From Larkinella soli (GTDB taxonomy: Bacteria; Bacteroidota; Bacteroidia; Cytophagales; Spirosomataceae), in assembly GCF_003703975.1 (NCBI RefSeq), contig NZ_QTJY01000005.1:1-64000 (forward strand): 64,000 nucleotides of DNA. The letters run 5' to 3'. This document shows, in pieces, positions 16,322 through 24,553 of this stretch. Position 1 is the stretch's first letter; each line of letters starts with the position of its first letter. Under the pieces are notes generated by a model. The model made no database searches, was not told where the DNA came from, and worked only from the letters and a program-made list of their open reading frames with translations. Both the position numbers and the translations under genes were made by a program.

Positions 16322-16936
16322 ATGACTCCAGTCCGAAAACATTCCATTCTCCGCCGGGTAAAAGACATTACCCTCGGAACCACCCTGACCATCGCCCTGC
16401 TCAACGGCTCGGTGGTGCTGCAAAGCTGCGGCAATAACCGCAACGACGAGGAGTCGGGCTACGAACAAAGCCGGGATTCCTTCGGCCGTGGCGTCCGCAC
16501 CTATATCACCGAAACCAGCCCGGGAAACTTTAAAATCACGGACGAAGTCCAGGTAGGCCCCTCGCAGGCCGGTGCCGTCGTCAACTACGCCGACGGCCAC
16601 CGCGATACGCTGAGCGTCGAAGCCGCCCGCCGGCTGGTGCAGAGCGATGCCTCGACGAGCCAGTACTTCAACAACCCCGGAGCCTATGCGGGTTACCATT
16701 CCAACGGTCTGGCCAATGCCCTGCTCTGGGGAAGCCTGGGGTATATGCTCGGCCGTTCCACCACGCCCCGCTACGGGTATGAACAGCGCTACAGCTCAGG
16801 TTCTTACACCAACCCGAGGGTATACGAACGCGCGAGCCGGATCGGTGATAACCTGCGGGCTTCGCGCGTCGGGCGGCCGTCGGGGGGCCGCAGCGGGTTC
16901 TTCGGCGGTGGCCGGAACAGAGGCTTTTCTTCGTAA
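16322..16936 (+). CDS. YgiB-like (UPF0441-type) lipoprotein
   Basis: The 204-aa product has an N-terminal export segment ending LQSC, a likely lipobox at about residue 36 after an unusually long basic n-region. A middle domain follows (VQVGPSQAGAVVNYADG), then a Gly/Ser/Tyr/Arg-rich tail finishing in SGGRSGFFGGGRNRGFSS. The composition and the position ahead of a glutathionylspermidine-synthase-like gene copy the E. coli ygiB-ygiC arrangement. That pairing is the main reason for the call. The role is unknown, probably at the envelope. Confidence 0.65.
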   Translation: MTPVRKHSILRRVKDITLGTTLTIALLNGSVVLQSCGNNRNDEESGYEQSRDSFGRGVRTYITETSPGNFKITDEVQVGPSQAGAVVNYADGHRDTLSVEAARRLVQSDASTSQYFNNPGAYAGYHSNGLANALLWGSLGYMLGRSTTPRYGYEQRYSSGSYTNPRVYERASRIGDNLRASRVGRPSGGRSGFFGGGRNRGFSS

Positions 16937-16962
16937 AAGAATTGCAGGAAGGAGGAAGGAGG

Positions 16963-17047
16963 ATCGAATAACGGTTGGTGAAAATCGTTAATTCAGTATG
17001 GTTAGGAACGGCGTGTCCGTTTCACTTCATCGCTAACGTTATTCGAT
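16963..17047. repeat. Inverted repeat between the YgiB-like and LURP-like genes
   Basis: ATCGAATAACG (16963-16973) is repeated inverted as CGTTATTCGAT (17037-17047), followed by ACTTTTTACT. A smaller AACGG/CCGTT hairpin lies inside. It may be an internal terminator or processing structure of the operon. Confidence 0.5.
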
Positions 17048-17064
17048 ACTTTTTACTCAACTGA

Positions 17065-17544
17065 ATGCATCCGGCCCCCCAGCAACGAACCATCCTGAAC
17101 TGGATTCAGCCTTCCACGGCCGAGCGGTATGAAATCTACTCGGAACTCGGCATGCCCAGGGCAGTCCTGACCATCAACGGGCAGGTCAGCGCCACGCTTG
17201 AAACCCAGTACGGAACCTATACGATCCAGCGACAGTCGCTCTTTACGACCCTGCACATCAAAGACACGGACGGCGAGCTCATTGCCGACGTCCGCAGCGG
17301 TTGGTGGGGCCGGCGCTACCTCCGGTTCCACGACGGGCGCGAGATGCGGTTCAATGCCTCCAACGTGTTCCGGAGCCGCTGGCTCTGGAGCAGCGCCGAC
17401 GGGGAGCCGAGAGCCATCGTAAAGCAAAACCAGATATTCTTTTCACCCGACTGGCCCGTTCGTGAGGGGCTTTCGTCCCTGCTGGCCGGTCTGACCATCT
17501 ACCTGATGGTGACCAAACCGTCGATGTTTACCTTTTTTTCCTGA
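17065..17544 (+). CDS. LURP-one/tubby-like domain protein
   Basis: 159-aa protein with the repeated short beta-strand pattern of the LURP-one-related/phospholipid-scramblase-like fold (AVLTINGQVSATLETQYGTY in part, LFTTLHIKDTDGELIADV, YLRFHDGREMRF). A hydrophobic C-terminal segment (LLAGLTIYLMVTK) may associate with the membrane. The stop codon overlaps the ATG of the downstream ATP-grasp gene by one base (TGATG), so the two are translationally coupled. A regulatory or lipid-binding role is inferred only from the fold. Confidence 0.6.
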   Translation: MHPAPQQRTILNWIQPSTAERYEIYSELGMPRAVLTINGQVSATLETQYGTYTIQRQSLFTTLHIKDTDGELIADVRSGWWGRRYLRFHDGREMRFNASNVFRSRWLWSSADGEPRAIVKQNQIFFSPDWPVREGLSSLLAGLTIYLMVTKPSMFTFFS

Positions 17545-18716
17545 TGATTCAGACCCGTTCCTTACCGGTATCTCCGATTCCGCAGCTTCGCAACATCGGC
17601 TGGGACTGGATGCTCGGCACCGACACCCTCCCCTACCTCACCAACGAGGCCGTTGTGGTCGAATCGGCGGAGGCAGAAGCCTACTACGATGCCGCCAACC
17701 AACTGTTTGAAATGCTGGTCGAAGCCGCCCAGCACGTGATCGATACTAACCGCTTCGCCGAGCTGGGCATCCCCGACAACCTCGTCGAGCTGATCCGGCT
17801 CTCATGGAACGACGACCGGCACATCCACCTCTATGGGCGCTTCGACCTGGCCGGGGGCATCGACGGGCAGCCCATTAAACTGATCGAGTTCAATGCCGAC
17901 ACGGCCACCTGCATTCCCGAAACGGCGGTGGTGCAGTATGCCCACCTCCTGGCCAACGGCCTCGACGAACAGCAGCAGTTCAACGCCGTCTACGAAACTC
18001 TGGTCAGGCAGTTCCGGGAACTCCGCGAACAGAACGCCGATCTCAACCCTTCCCTCCTGCTATCGGCCATGCGCGGCTACCCGGAAGACGACAGCAACGT
18101 GGCCGTGCTGGGTGAAGCCGCCCGCGAAGCCGGCTTTTCGGTGGATTTCGAATACGTCGACAAGGTTGAATTTTCCGCTGAGGAAGGCGTTTTCAGACAT
18201 AATCCGGAGAGCGGGCAGTTCGATAAGTTCGACTTCTGGTTCAAGCTGCTGCCCTGGGAGTACATCGGTTTTGAAGAGCCTGAACTGGCCCGGATGCTGA
18301 CCGAAGCCGTGCGCCGACGGCAGGTGCTGATCCTAAATCCGGCCTACACGCTGCTGTTTCAGTCGAAATACATCCTGAAGGTCATGTGGGAACTGTTCCC
18401 GTATCATCCCCTGCTGCTCAAAACCGAAAACGGGCCGCTGACCGACCGGCCTTATGTCGAGAAAGTGTTTTTCGGGCGGGAGGGAGCCAACGTCCGCATT
18501 CTGGATACGGACGGCGGGGTAAAAGCCGAAGCGCCGGGCGAGTACGGCGACTACGACCGGATCTACCAGGAATTTGTGGAGATGCCCCGCGACGGCGCCG
18601 GAAACCACTACCAGGCCGGCGTCTTCTATGCCGGAGAAGGCTGCGGGCTTGGGTTCCGGCGCGGGGGCGTCATTCTCGACAACGGCGCCCAGTTCGTGGG
18701 GCACGTCATCGCGTAG
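17544..18716 (+). CDS. Glutathionylspermidine synthase-like ATP-grasp protein (YgiC/YjfC type)
   Basis: 390-aa protein matching the C-terminal synthetase half of glutathionylspermidine synthase: RFDLAGGIDGQPIKLIEFNADTATCIPE near residue 100, the ATP-grasp core FQSKYILKVMWELFPYHP and a glycine-rich GCGLGFRRGG at the end. Like E. coli YgiC and YjfC it lacks the amidase half. The true substrate is unknown, and these proteins are thought to ligate an amine to a carboxyl or peptide. It is coupled to the LURP-like gene and converges with an SDR gene 5 bp away. Confidence 0.85.
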   Translation: MIQTRSLPVSPIPQLRNIGWDWMLGTDTLPYLTNEAVVVESAEAEAYYDAANQLFEMLVEAAQHVIDTNRFAELGIPDNLVELIRLSWNDDRHIHLYGRFDLAGGIDGQPIKLIEFNADTATCIPETAVVQYAHLLANGLDEQQQFNAVYETLVRQFRELREQNADLNPSLLLSAMRGYPEDDSNVAVLGEAAREAGFSVDFEYVDKVEFSAEEGVFRHNPESGQFDKFDFWFKLLPWEYIGFEEPELARMLTEAVRRRQVLILNPAYTLLFQSKYILKVMWELFPYHPLLLKTENGPLTDRPYVEKVFFGREGANVRILDTDGGVKAEAPGEYGDYDRIYQEFVEMPRDGAGNHYQAGVFYAGEGCGLGFRRGGVILDNGAQFVGHVIA

Positions 18717-18721
18717 GCGGC

Positions 18722-19519
18722 TCAGCCCATCAGCAGGGATTCGGCCCCGTCGATCCAGATCGGGGTGCCGGTAATGTGGCTGGCCCGGTCGGAGGCCAGA
18801 AACAGCACCAGCTCGGCCACCTGCTCGCTGCTGCCGGGCTGGCCGTCGGTCAGCGGTATTTTGCCTTCCGGAAACTCGACCGGTTCCCGTTCCGATTCCA
18901 GGTCGCGCTTTTCCGTGTTTTCGTCGATTCGGGTGGTGATTGCACCGGGGCAGATCACGTTCACGCGGATGCGGTGTTTGGCCAGTTCGAGCGCGGCCAT
19001 CTGTGTAAAGGCCACCTGACCGGCTTTGGTCGTGGAATAGGCCGTGGCCCCGGTATTGCTGAAAATCCGGGTGCCGTTGACGGAGGCCGTGATGATGATC
19101 GAGCCGCCGTTGCGCTTCAGCAGCGGAATGGCGTATTTGACCGTCAGAAAAGTGCCGCGCAGGTTGATGTTGATCGTTTTGTCCCATTCTTCCGGCTCCA
19201 GTTCCTCAATGGGCGTCCAGACGCCGTTCACTCCGGCATTGGCAAAAACGATGTGCAGCGCCCCGTACCGGCTTTCCAGTTCCTGATAAACCGCCTGCAT
19301 CCGGGCCGCATCGGATATATCGGCCAGCAAGGCGACGGCCTCACCCCCGTCCCGGCCAATCTGCTCTACGGTTTCCTGAAGTTCCTTTTCCGACCGGCCC
19401 AGCGCGGCCACTCTGGCCCCTTTTCGGGCCATCAGCAGGGCTGCGGCTTTTCCAATGCCCGATCCGGCACCGGTAATCAAAGCGACTTTCCCCGCCAGTT
19501 CTTTTTCCTGACTTACCAT
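18722..19519 (-). CDS. Short-chain dehydrogenase/reductase
   Basis: 265-aa NAD(P)-dependent oxidoreductase of the classical SDR type. The Rossmann motif TGAGSGIG is at about residues 16-23, the NAG motif is in FANAGVNG, a serine sits in ITASVNG, and the catalytic YSTTKAG is near residue 158. The C-terminus HITGTPIWIDGAESLL is typical of glucose-1-dehydrogenase/FabG-like members. The substrate cannot be deduced. The start at MVSQEKELAGKVA is favoured over two ATGs just upstream. It stands alone. Confidence 0.9.
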   Translation of the reverse strand: MVSQEKELAGKVALITGAGSGIGKAAALLMARKGARVAALGRSEKELQETVEQIGRDGGEAVALLADISDAARMQAVYQELESRYGALHIVFANAGVNGVWTPIEELEPEEWDKTININLRGTFLTVKYAIPLLKRNGGSIIITASVNGTRIFSNTGATAYSTTKAGQVAFTQMAALELAKHRIRVNVICPGAITTRIDENTEKRDLESEREPVEFPEGKIPLTDGQPGSSEQVAELVLFLASDRASHITGTPIWIDGAESLLMG

Positions 19520-19560
19520 GTGTAGTAGCATTGTGTACATTACATAATAGACCGGGAGGG

Positions 19561-19568
19561 TACTTTTG
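19561..19568 (+). promoter_or_regulatory. Possible TAnnTTTG -7 box
   Basis: TACTTTTG matches the consensus and lies about 100 nt upstream of the DoxX-like gene. The distance is long and no -33 box is evident. Confidence 0.3.
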
Positions 19569-19665
19569 TTAAGAAATTCCGGAAATACTTATCGAATTTC
19601 GCGGCTCCGGTTGTGCGGTTTGTCCGACCCGACGGTTGTTCGGCAGAATATTGCATCTTTAGCTC

Positions 19666-20013
19666 ATGAATTACCTAAGCCTGTACAGCATTGCGGCCAT
19701 TTACATCGTTTCGGGTGTGCTTCATTTTATCCGGCCCGGAACCTACCTCCGGATCATGCCGCCCTACATTCCCTACCCGGCCCTGATGGTGAGCCTCAGT
19801 GGGGCCGCCGAGATCGTGCTGGGAATCGGGTTGCTGTTTCCGGCAACCCGTTCCGCAGCCGCGTGGGGACTCATTCTGTTACTGATTGCAGTTTTTCCGG
19901 CCAATCTCTACATGGCCACGTCCGGTAGGTTCCCCGATATCCCGCAGTGGATTCTGTGGGCCCGGTTACCGTTGCAGGGCGTTCTGATCTGGTGGGCCTG
20001 GCTTTACACCTGA
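19666..20013 (+). CDS. DoxX-like membrane protein
   Basis: 115-aa integral membrane protein with four predicted helices (residues about 3-22, 42-62, 68-88 and 94-113). The sequence YIVSGVLHFIRPGTYLRIMP and the mid-protein GAAEIVLGIGLL resemble the DoxX/MauE group of small quinone- or redox-associated membrane proteins. No catalytic cysteines are present. Its 3' end overlaps the convergent acetyltransferase gene by 10 bp. Confidence 0.75.
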   Translation: MNYLSLYSIAAIYIVSGVLHFIRPGTYLRIMPPYIPYPALMVSLSGAAEIVLGIGLLFPATRSAAAWGLILLLIAVFPANLYMATSGRFPDIPQWILWARLPLQGVLIWWAWLYT

Positions 20014-20549
20014 ACGGTTTCCGGGCGGTATCGAATCCAGCGAAGACCCTCCTCCACCGGACCGGCCGATTCGAAGCCGTTGCGGATCAGGACCTTCTGG
20101 GAGGCCTGGTGTTCGGCGGGCGTGTCGGCAATGACGGCTTTGACGTCGTCGAATTCGAACAGCCAGCGGACATAACGCCCGGCGGCTTCGCTGGCAAAGC
20201 CCTGTCCCTCGAACTTACGGTCGATGAAATAGCCGAACATGACCTGCCCGTTTTCGTCGGCCGCCCCGGTTCCGCCCATCCCGCCGATGGTGAGGTTCCG
20301 TTCGCGGTGGACGATGAGCCAGGAGGTATACCGAAACCAGGCGTCGGGGTGGGCTTCCACCGCCGGGATGACGTAGGAAGTCAGGGTCTCCGTGAACTCG
20401 TCCATAAAATCATACTCAGGATTGAGTGCGAGGTCGGAAAGAGCCAGACCATAGGTGGTTTCGAATTCATGGCGGCTTTCAGCGAGCAGCCGGAGATCAG
20501 ATAAAGTAAGCGGTATCAGCTGAAGCCGATCGGAAAAAAGAGTAAACAT
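20004..20549 (-). CDS. GNAT acetyltransferase (RimJ/RimL-like)
   Basis: 181-aa acetyl-CoA-dependent N-acetyltransferase. The GNAT core is visible: TIGGMGG, the acetyl-CoA-binding turn FEGQGFASEAAGRYV (Q/RxxGxA pattern) and DTPAEHQASQKVLIRNGF near the end, which is characteristic of the RimJ/RimL branch. The target is unknown. It is transcribed divergently from the M13 peptidase across a 334-bp gene-free stretch. Confidence 0.85.
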   Translation of the reverse strand: MFTLFSDRLQLIPLTLSDLRLLAESRHEFETTYGLALSDLALNPEYDFMDEFTETLTSYVIPAVEAHPDAWFRYTSWLIVHRERNLTIGGMGGTGAADENGQVMFGYFIDRKFEGQGFASEAAGRYVRWLFEFDDVKAVIADTPAEHQASQKVLIRNGFESAGPVEEGLRWIRYRPETVQV

Positions 20550-20883
20550 GGGATGGAATGATCAATGATTGACGAAAAAGACAATGAGAAATCGGGACAC
20601 CTTTCGGGTGACGAAGCGTCCCATGACGGGAGCGTCCCGTGACGGGTCAATCAGTATACCAGTCCAGGCCGGAAGCCGGAAAGAAGAGAGGTATTCAGAG
20701 GCAGTTGTTTTAAACTGCACAAAAATAGCATCAAAATTCGTAAATGTGCAACTATGCAAGTATCTATCCGTGAAGCATTTGATTGTCCGGTCATCAATAT
20801 CCCCCGGTTTGGAGGACGTCTGAAAAACCGGAATATTGCTATTTTTAGCGATTTACCTAAACGACTTACAACATTTTAGCCCA
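20550..20883. other. Gene-free divergent region with a short tandem repeat
   Basis: No convincing gene lies between the acetyltransferase and the M13 peptidase. It contains two tandem copies of GCGTCCC(A/G)TGACGGG (20616-20630 and 20632-20646, one base apart), each nearly palindromic at CCCGTGACGGG, which could be an operator pair. ATATTGCTATTTTTAG just before the peptidase start is a weak promoter-like sequence. Confidence 0.5.
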
Positions 20884-22920
20884 ATGAACCTTCAAAAACC
20901 ACTGTGGCTGGCCGTTACCGGGATACTCCTGTTCGGCGCCTGCCGGAAGGAAAAAGACGAATCGGTACGTACCACTTTCTTCGACAATTCGGGGATGGAT
21001 ACGACCATCCGGCCCGGCAACGACTTTTTCAGCTTCGCCAACGGCAACTGGGTAAAAAACAGCAAAATACCTGAGGATCAGACGGGTTGGGGTTCTTTTT
21101 ACACCCTGTACGAAGAAAACCAGAAGAAAACCAAAGCCATCCTGGAGCGGGCGGCCTCGGGCGATCACAGCGCCGGCAGCGTCGAGCAGAAAGTCGGTGA
21201 TTTCTTCGCCAGCGGAATGGACACGGCCACCATTGAAAAGCTGGGCTACGACCCGCTGAAGGCCGAACTGGCGAAGATTGCCGCCCTGAAGGATTACAAA
21301 CAGGTGCTGAACTACATGGCTGCCGACGAAGCCAACCGGGGCGGGGCCCTCTTCGGGCTGGGCGTCGGCCCCGACGACCGGCAGAGCACCCTCAACCGCA
21401 TCAACTTTTATCAGAGCGGTCTGAGCCTTCCCGAGAAGGATTATTACTTCAAGACCGACGATGAAACGAAGAAAGTCCGGGCGGCCTTCGTCAGCTACAT
21501 CACCCGGCTGTTTACCCTGACCGGCACCGACTCGACAGCCGCCCGGAAAAAAGCGGAAGGCATTCTGGCCTTTGAAACCGCCCTCGCCAAATCGCACAAA
21601 GCGCCCGCCGATCTCCGCGACCCGATCAAAAACTATCACAAACTGACGGTCGCCGAGCTGAACAAACTGACGCCCAACATCGAATGGCGGTCGTTCCTGA
21701 ACACCATGACCGTCAAAACCGACACGGTGCTGGTGAGCCAGCCGGAGTATTATCAGGCCCTGAGCAGCCTCCTGCCCTCGACGCCCATCGACGTGCTGCA
21801 GGATAAGCTGGCGTTCAACTACATCGACCACAACGCCACCCTGCTGAGCTCGCCTTTCGTCAACGCCAAATTCGACTTCTTCGGCCGGACCCTGTCGGGT
21901 CAGCCCCAGCTTTCCGAACGCTGGAAGCGGGTGGCCGGAAATACGGACACCTATCTGGGCGAACTGCTGGGCCAGCTCTGGGTGAAGGAATACTTTACGC
22001 CCGAAGCCAAGGAACGGATGCTCACGCTGGTCAACAACCTCCAGAAGGCCTACCGAAGCCGGATCGAGCGGCTGGACTGGATGTCGCCGGAGACGAAAAA
22101 AACGGCGCTGGTCAAGCTGGACGGCATTACCAAAAAGATCGGCTACCCCGACAAGTGGAAGGACTATTCGGACGTGACCATCAAACGGAACGATTATTTC
22201 GGGAATGTGCAGAGCGCCCGCAGGCACGACATCAGGGAGGACTTCGCCAAGATCGACAACAAGGTGGACCGCTCTGAATGGGGCATGACGCCACCGGAAG
22301 TGAACGCCTACGCCAACCCGTCGTTCAATGAGATCGTTTTCCCGGCCGGTATTCTCCAGTTTCCGTTCTTCGACAAGGACGCCGACGATGCGATCAACTA
22401 CGGGGCCATCGGGATGGTAATCGGCCACGAACTGACGCACCTGTTCGACGACCAGGGCCGCCAGTACGACGTCAACGGCAACCTGCGCGACTGGTGGCAG
22501 AAAGCCGATGCCGACAAGTTCACGGCGAAGGCCAACCAGGTCGTTAACCAGTATAACAACTACACGGTGTTGAACAACCTCAAACTGAACGGGCGGCTAA
22601 CGCTGGGCGAGAACCTGGCCGACCTGGGCGGGCTGGCCATTGCCTTCGACGCCTTCAGGCTCACCGACCAGAGCAAGAGCAACGAGAAAATAGACGGTTT
22701 TACGCCCGCACAACGGTTTTTCCTTGGTTTTGCGCAGGTATGGCGCATCAAGATCCGCGACGAAGACCAGCGCGTCCGGGTGCAGGTCGACCCGCACTCA
22801 CCGGCCAAATTCCGGGTGAACGGGCCGCTGACCAACTTTGTGCCTTTCTACCAGGCCTTCAACGTAAAACCGGGCGACCGCATGTACAAGCCGGAAGTCG
22901 ATCAGACCAAAGTCTGGTAA
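20884..22920 (+). CDS. M13 family zinc metallopeptidase (neprilysin/PepO-like), lipoprotein
   Basis: Periplasmic or surface oligopeptidase of 678 aa, the usual length of bacterial M13 enzymes. A lipobox (FGAC, Cys at about 18) indicates lipid anchoring. The zinc site is complete: H515-E-L-T-H519 and Glu576 in GENLADLGG. The substrate-binding NAYANPSFNEIVFPAGILQ region precedes it, and the protein ends close to the usual M13 CxVW with KVW. An upstream in-frame ATG at 20836 would bury the signal peptide. Confidence 0.95.
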   Translation: MNLQKPLWLAVTGILLFGACRKEKDESVRTTFFDNSGMDTTIRPGNDFFSFANGNWVKNSKIPEDQTGWGSFYTLYEENQKKTKAILERAASGDHSAGSVEQKVGDFFASGMDTATIEKLGYDPLKAELAKIAALKDYKQVLNYMAADEANRGGALFGLGVGPDDRQSTLNRINFYQSGLSLPEKDYYFKTDDETKKVRAAFVSYITRLFTLTGTDSTAARKKAEGILAFETALAKSHKAPADLRDPIKNYHKLTVAELNKLTPNIEWRSFLNTMTVKTDTVLVSQPEYYQALSSLLPSTPIDVLQDKLAFNYIDHNATLLSSPFVNAKFDFFGRTLSGQPQLSERWKRVAGNTDTYLGELLGQLWVKEYFTPEAKERMLTLVNNLQKAYRSRIERLDWMSPETKKTALVKLDGITKKIGYPDKWKDYSDVTIKRNDYFGNVQSARRHDIREDFAKIDNKVDRSEWGMTPPEVNAYANPSFNEIVFPAGILQFPFFDKDADDAINYGAIGMVIGHELTHLFDDQGRQYDVNGNLRDWWQKADADKFTAKANQVVNQYNNYTVLNNLKLNGRLTLGENLADLGGLAIAFDAFRLTDQSKSNEKIDGFTPAQRFFLGFAQVWRIKIRDEDQRVRVQVDPHSPAKFRVNGPLTNFVPFYQAFNVKPGDRMYKPEVDQTKVW

Positions 22921-22952
22921 GAACCCGCTGTAGGCCGGAGGGAACCCGGCGA

Positions 22953-22986
22953 AAAAGACGTATCTTCACGGTACGTCTTTTTCTTT
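22953..22986 (+). terminator. Intrinsic terminator of the M13 peptidase gene
   Basis: Stem AAAGACGTA with TACGTCTTT around a 9-nt loop, followed by TTCTTT just upstream of the next gene. Confidence 0.7.
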
Positions 22987-22989
22987 CCC

Positions 22990-23805
22990 ATGGAACCACC
23001 CGTACTGGCCGATACGGCCTCCTTGTCCGCCATCCTGCACCGCATCCAGCTGGACAGCCGTCCGCTCTGGCTGCTGGGTCTGGGTCATCTTGTCCTGTTC
23101 GTGGTGCTGGGGGTAGCTGCTCTGCTCGATTCGCGGCAGTTGATGGGCGTCAGCCTCTGGATCAAACCGATGAAGTTCGCCATTTCGATCGCGATCTATA
23201 CGCTCACGCTGGCCTGGCTGCTGACGTATTCGGACCTGGGGCCGCGGGGCCGCTTCTGGGTGCAGGCCATCGTGATTCTGGTGATGGTTCCCGAAATAAG
23301 CATCATCATCGCCCAGGCCGCCCGGGGGCAGACGTCGCACTTCAACATCAGCACCCCGCTGAACGGGCTTCTGTTCAATATTATGGGTATCCTGATCATG
23401 ATCAATACGTTCGTGGTGGCGTTTGTCATGATCCGGTTCTTCCTCCAGCCGGCCATTCCGGGAATGCCGCCGGCTTTCCTCTGGAGCATCCGGCTGGGCC
23501 TGCTGATTTTCGTGCTGGCGAGTCTACAGGGATTCTTAATGGTCGGAAGGATGGCGCATACGGTCGGCGCTCCGGACGGAGGGCCTGGGCTGCCGTTCGT
23601 GAACTGGAGCAGCACGGCAGGGGATCTGCGCATCGCCCACTTCGTCGGGATGCACGCCATTCAGGTGCTGCCCATCGCCACGTTGCTGCTGTTACGCAAC
23701 AATCCCCGGCTGCCGGGCGCGGTTGTGGTCGGCATGGCGGCTGCCTATGCGTTCATCACCGTTCTGATTCTGATGGGTGCCCTGCGCGGCCGGCCGCTTC
23801 TATAG
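22990..23805 (+). CDS. Seven-helix membrane protein, unknown function
   Basis: 271-aa protein with about seven predicted membrane helices. The family-like motif WIKPMKFAIS opens helix 2. Helix 6 contains the two histidines of AHFVGMHAIQ, spaced so that they could bind heme or a metal. It has no transporter or enzyme signature that I can name. It begins right after the M13 terminator and its stop lies 2 bp from the convergent barrel gene. Confidence 0.7.
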   Translation: MEPPVLADTASLSAILHRIQLDSRPLWLLGLGHLVLFVVLGVAALLDSRQLMGVSLWIKPMKFAISIAIYTLTLAWLLTYSDLGPRGRFWVQAIVILVMVPEISIIIAQAARGQTSHFNISTPLNGLLFNIMGILIMINTFVVAFVMIRFFLQPAIPGMPPAFLWSIRLGLLIFVLASLQGFLMVGRMAHTVGAPDGGPGLPFVNWSSTAGDLRIAHFVGMHAIQVLPIATLLLLRNNPRLPGAVVVGMAAAYAFITVLILMGALRGRPLL

Positions 23806-23807
23806 CC

Positions 23808-24440
23808 TTACCGGCGGGCGCCGATGTGGAAGTTGGCCCCGACCTTCAGCTGTGGCCCCCGGTTGCGGCCGGCAAAAACCGGCGTTTTGTCGTAATAATT
23901 ATTTTCGATCATCAGTTCCAGCCCGAGCCCTCCCGACGCCCGAAAGCCGACTCCCAGGCCGATGTTGAGGTTACTGAACCGTCGGCTGTCGTCCGGGCCG
24001 ACATTACTCGAACTATATTTACCGATGTTGAAGCCGGCTTCCCCGAAGGCAAAGAAATTACCCCGGAGGGGATAGTAGCGCACAAAGGCACCGCCGGAGT
24101 TGGCCCGGTAACTGGTGCTGGCCCGGCGCTCGAAGGAACCCCGCAGGCCGATGGCAAACCCATCCTGAATGAACAGGCCCAGGCGGGGGCTGAGGGTGGC
24201 ATACAGGCCCTGTCCCTGGCCCAGACCAAAACCCAGGGAGGCTCCGCCGAAGCCGGCGCTCCTCCAGAACCAGTCGAGGCCGGTTTTGGGCTTTTCGTAG
24301 GAAGGTATCGTGTCCGAAGCGATCCTGGCCGGTGGTCGGGTGACGGTGGTCGTGTCGGTACGGAGCGTGTCGGCATTCTGCGCCCGGGCCGTTATCGAAA
24401 AGAGAAAGAGGCCGATCAGCAGACTGAATAGTTGTTTCAT
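23808..24440 (-). CDS. Outer-membrane beta-barrel protein
   Basis: The 210-aa product has a signal peptide (LFSLLIGLFLFSITARAQ). A Pro/Thr-rich linker follows, then an eight-strand-like barrel at about residues 70-210 with alternating Gly/aromatic strands (GGASLGFGLGQGQGLYATLS, GNFFAFGEAGFNIG, SGGLGLELMIENNYYD). It resembles small porin-like outer-membrane proteins (OmpA/OmpW-type barrels) of Bacteroidota. The final residues are ...FHIGARR rather than a terminal aromatic. Ligand and role are unknown. Confidence 0.8.
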   Translation of the reverse strand: MKQLFSLLIGLFLFSITARAQNADTLRTDTTTVTRPPARIASDTIPSYEKPKTGLDWFWRSAGFGGASLGFGLGQGQGLYATLSPRLGLFIQDGFAIGLRGSFERRASTSYRANSGGAFVRYYPLRGNFFAFGEAGFNIGKYSSSNVGPDDSRRFSNLNIGLGVGFRASGGLGLELMIENNYYDKTPVFAGRNRGPQLKVGANFHIGARR

Positions 24441-24553
24441 ACCGGTTTTTCGTTACGCGTTGAGGTGATCTCAGAACGTAAACCGGACAGAAAACAAAAT
24501 GTTATTTGGTGAAGCGTTCGTTTCCATCGAAAGAAACCCTGCAGCCGGTCTGC

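Noticed and set aside
20866-22440. A 524-codon open frame on the minus strand
   Set aside because: It lies opposite the M13 peptidase, whose zinc motifs are complete; it is an antisense shadow.
22740-24431. A 563-codon open frame on the plus strand
   Set aside because: It crosses the M13 end, a terminator, the seven-helix protein in another frame and the barrel gene on the other strand. No protein-like composition.
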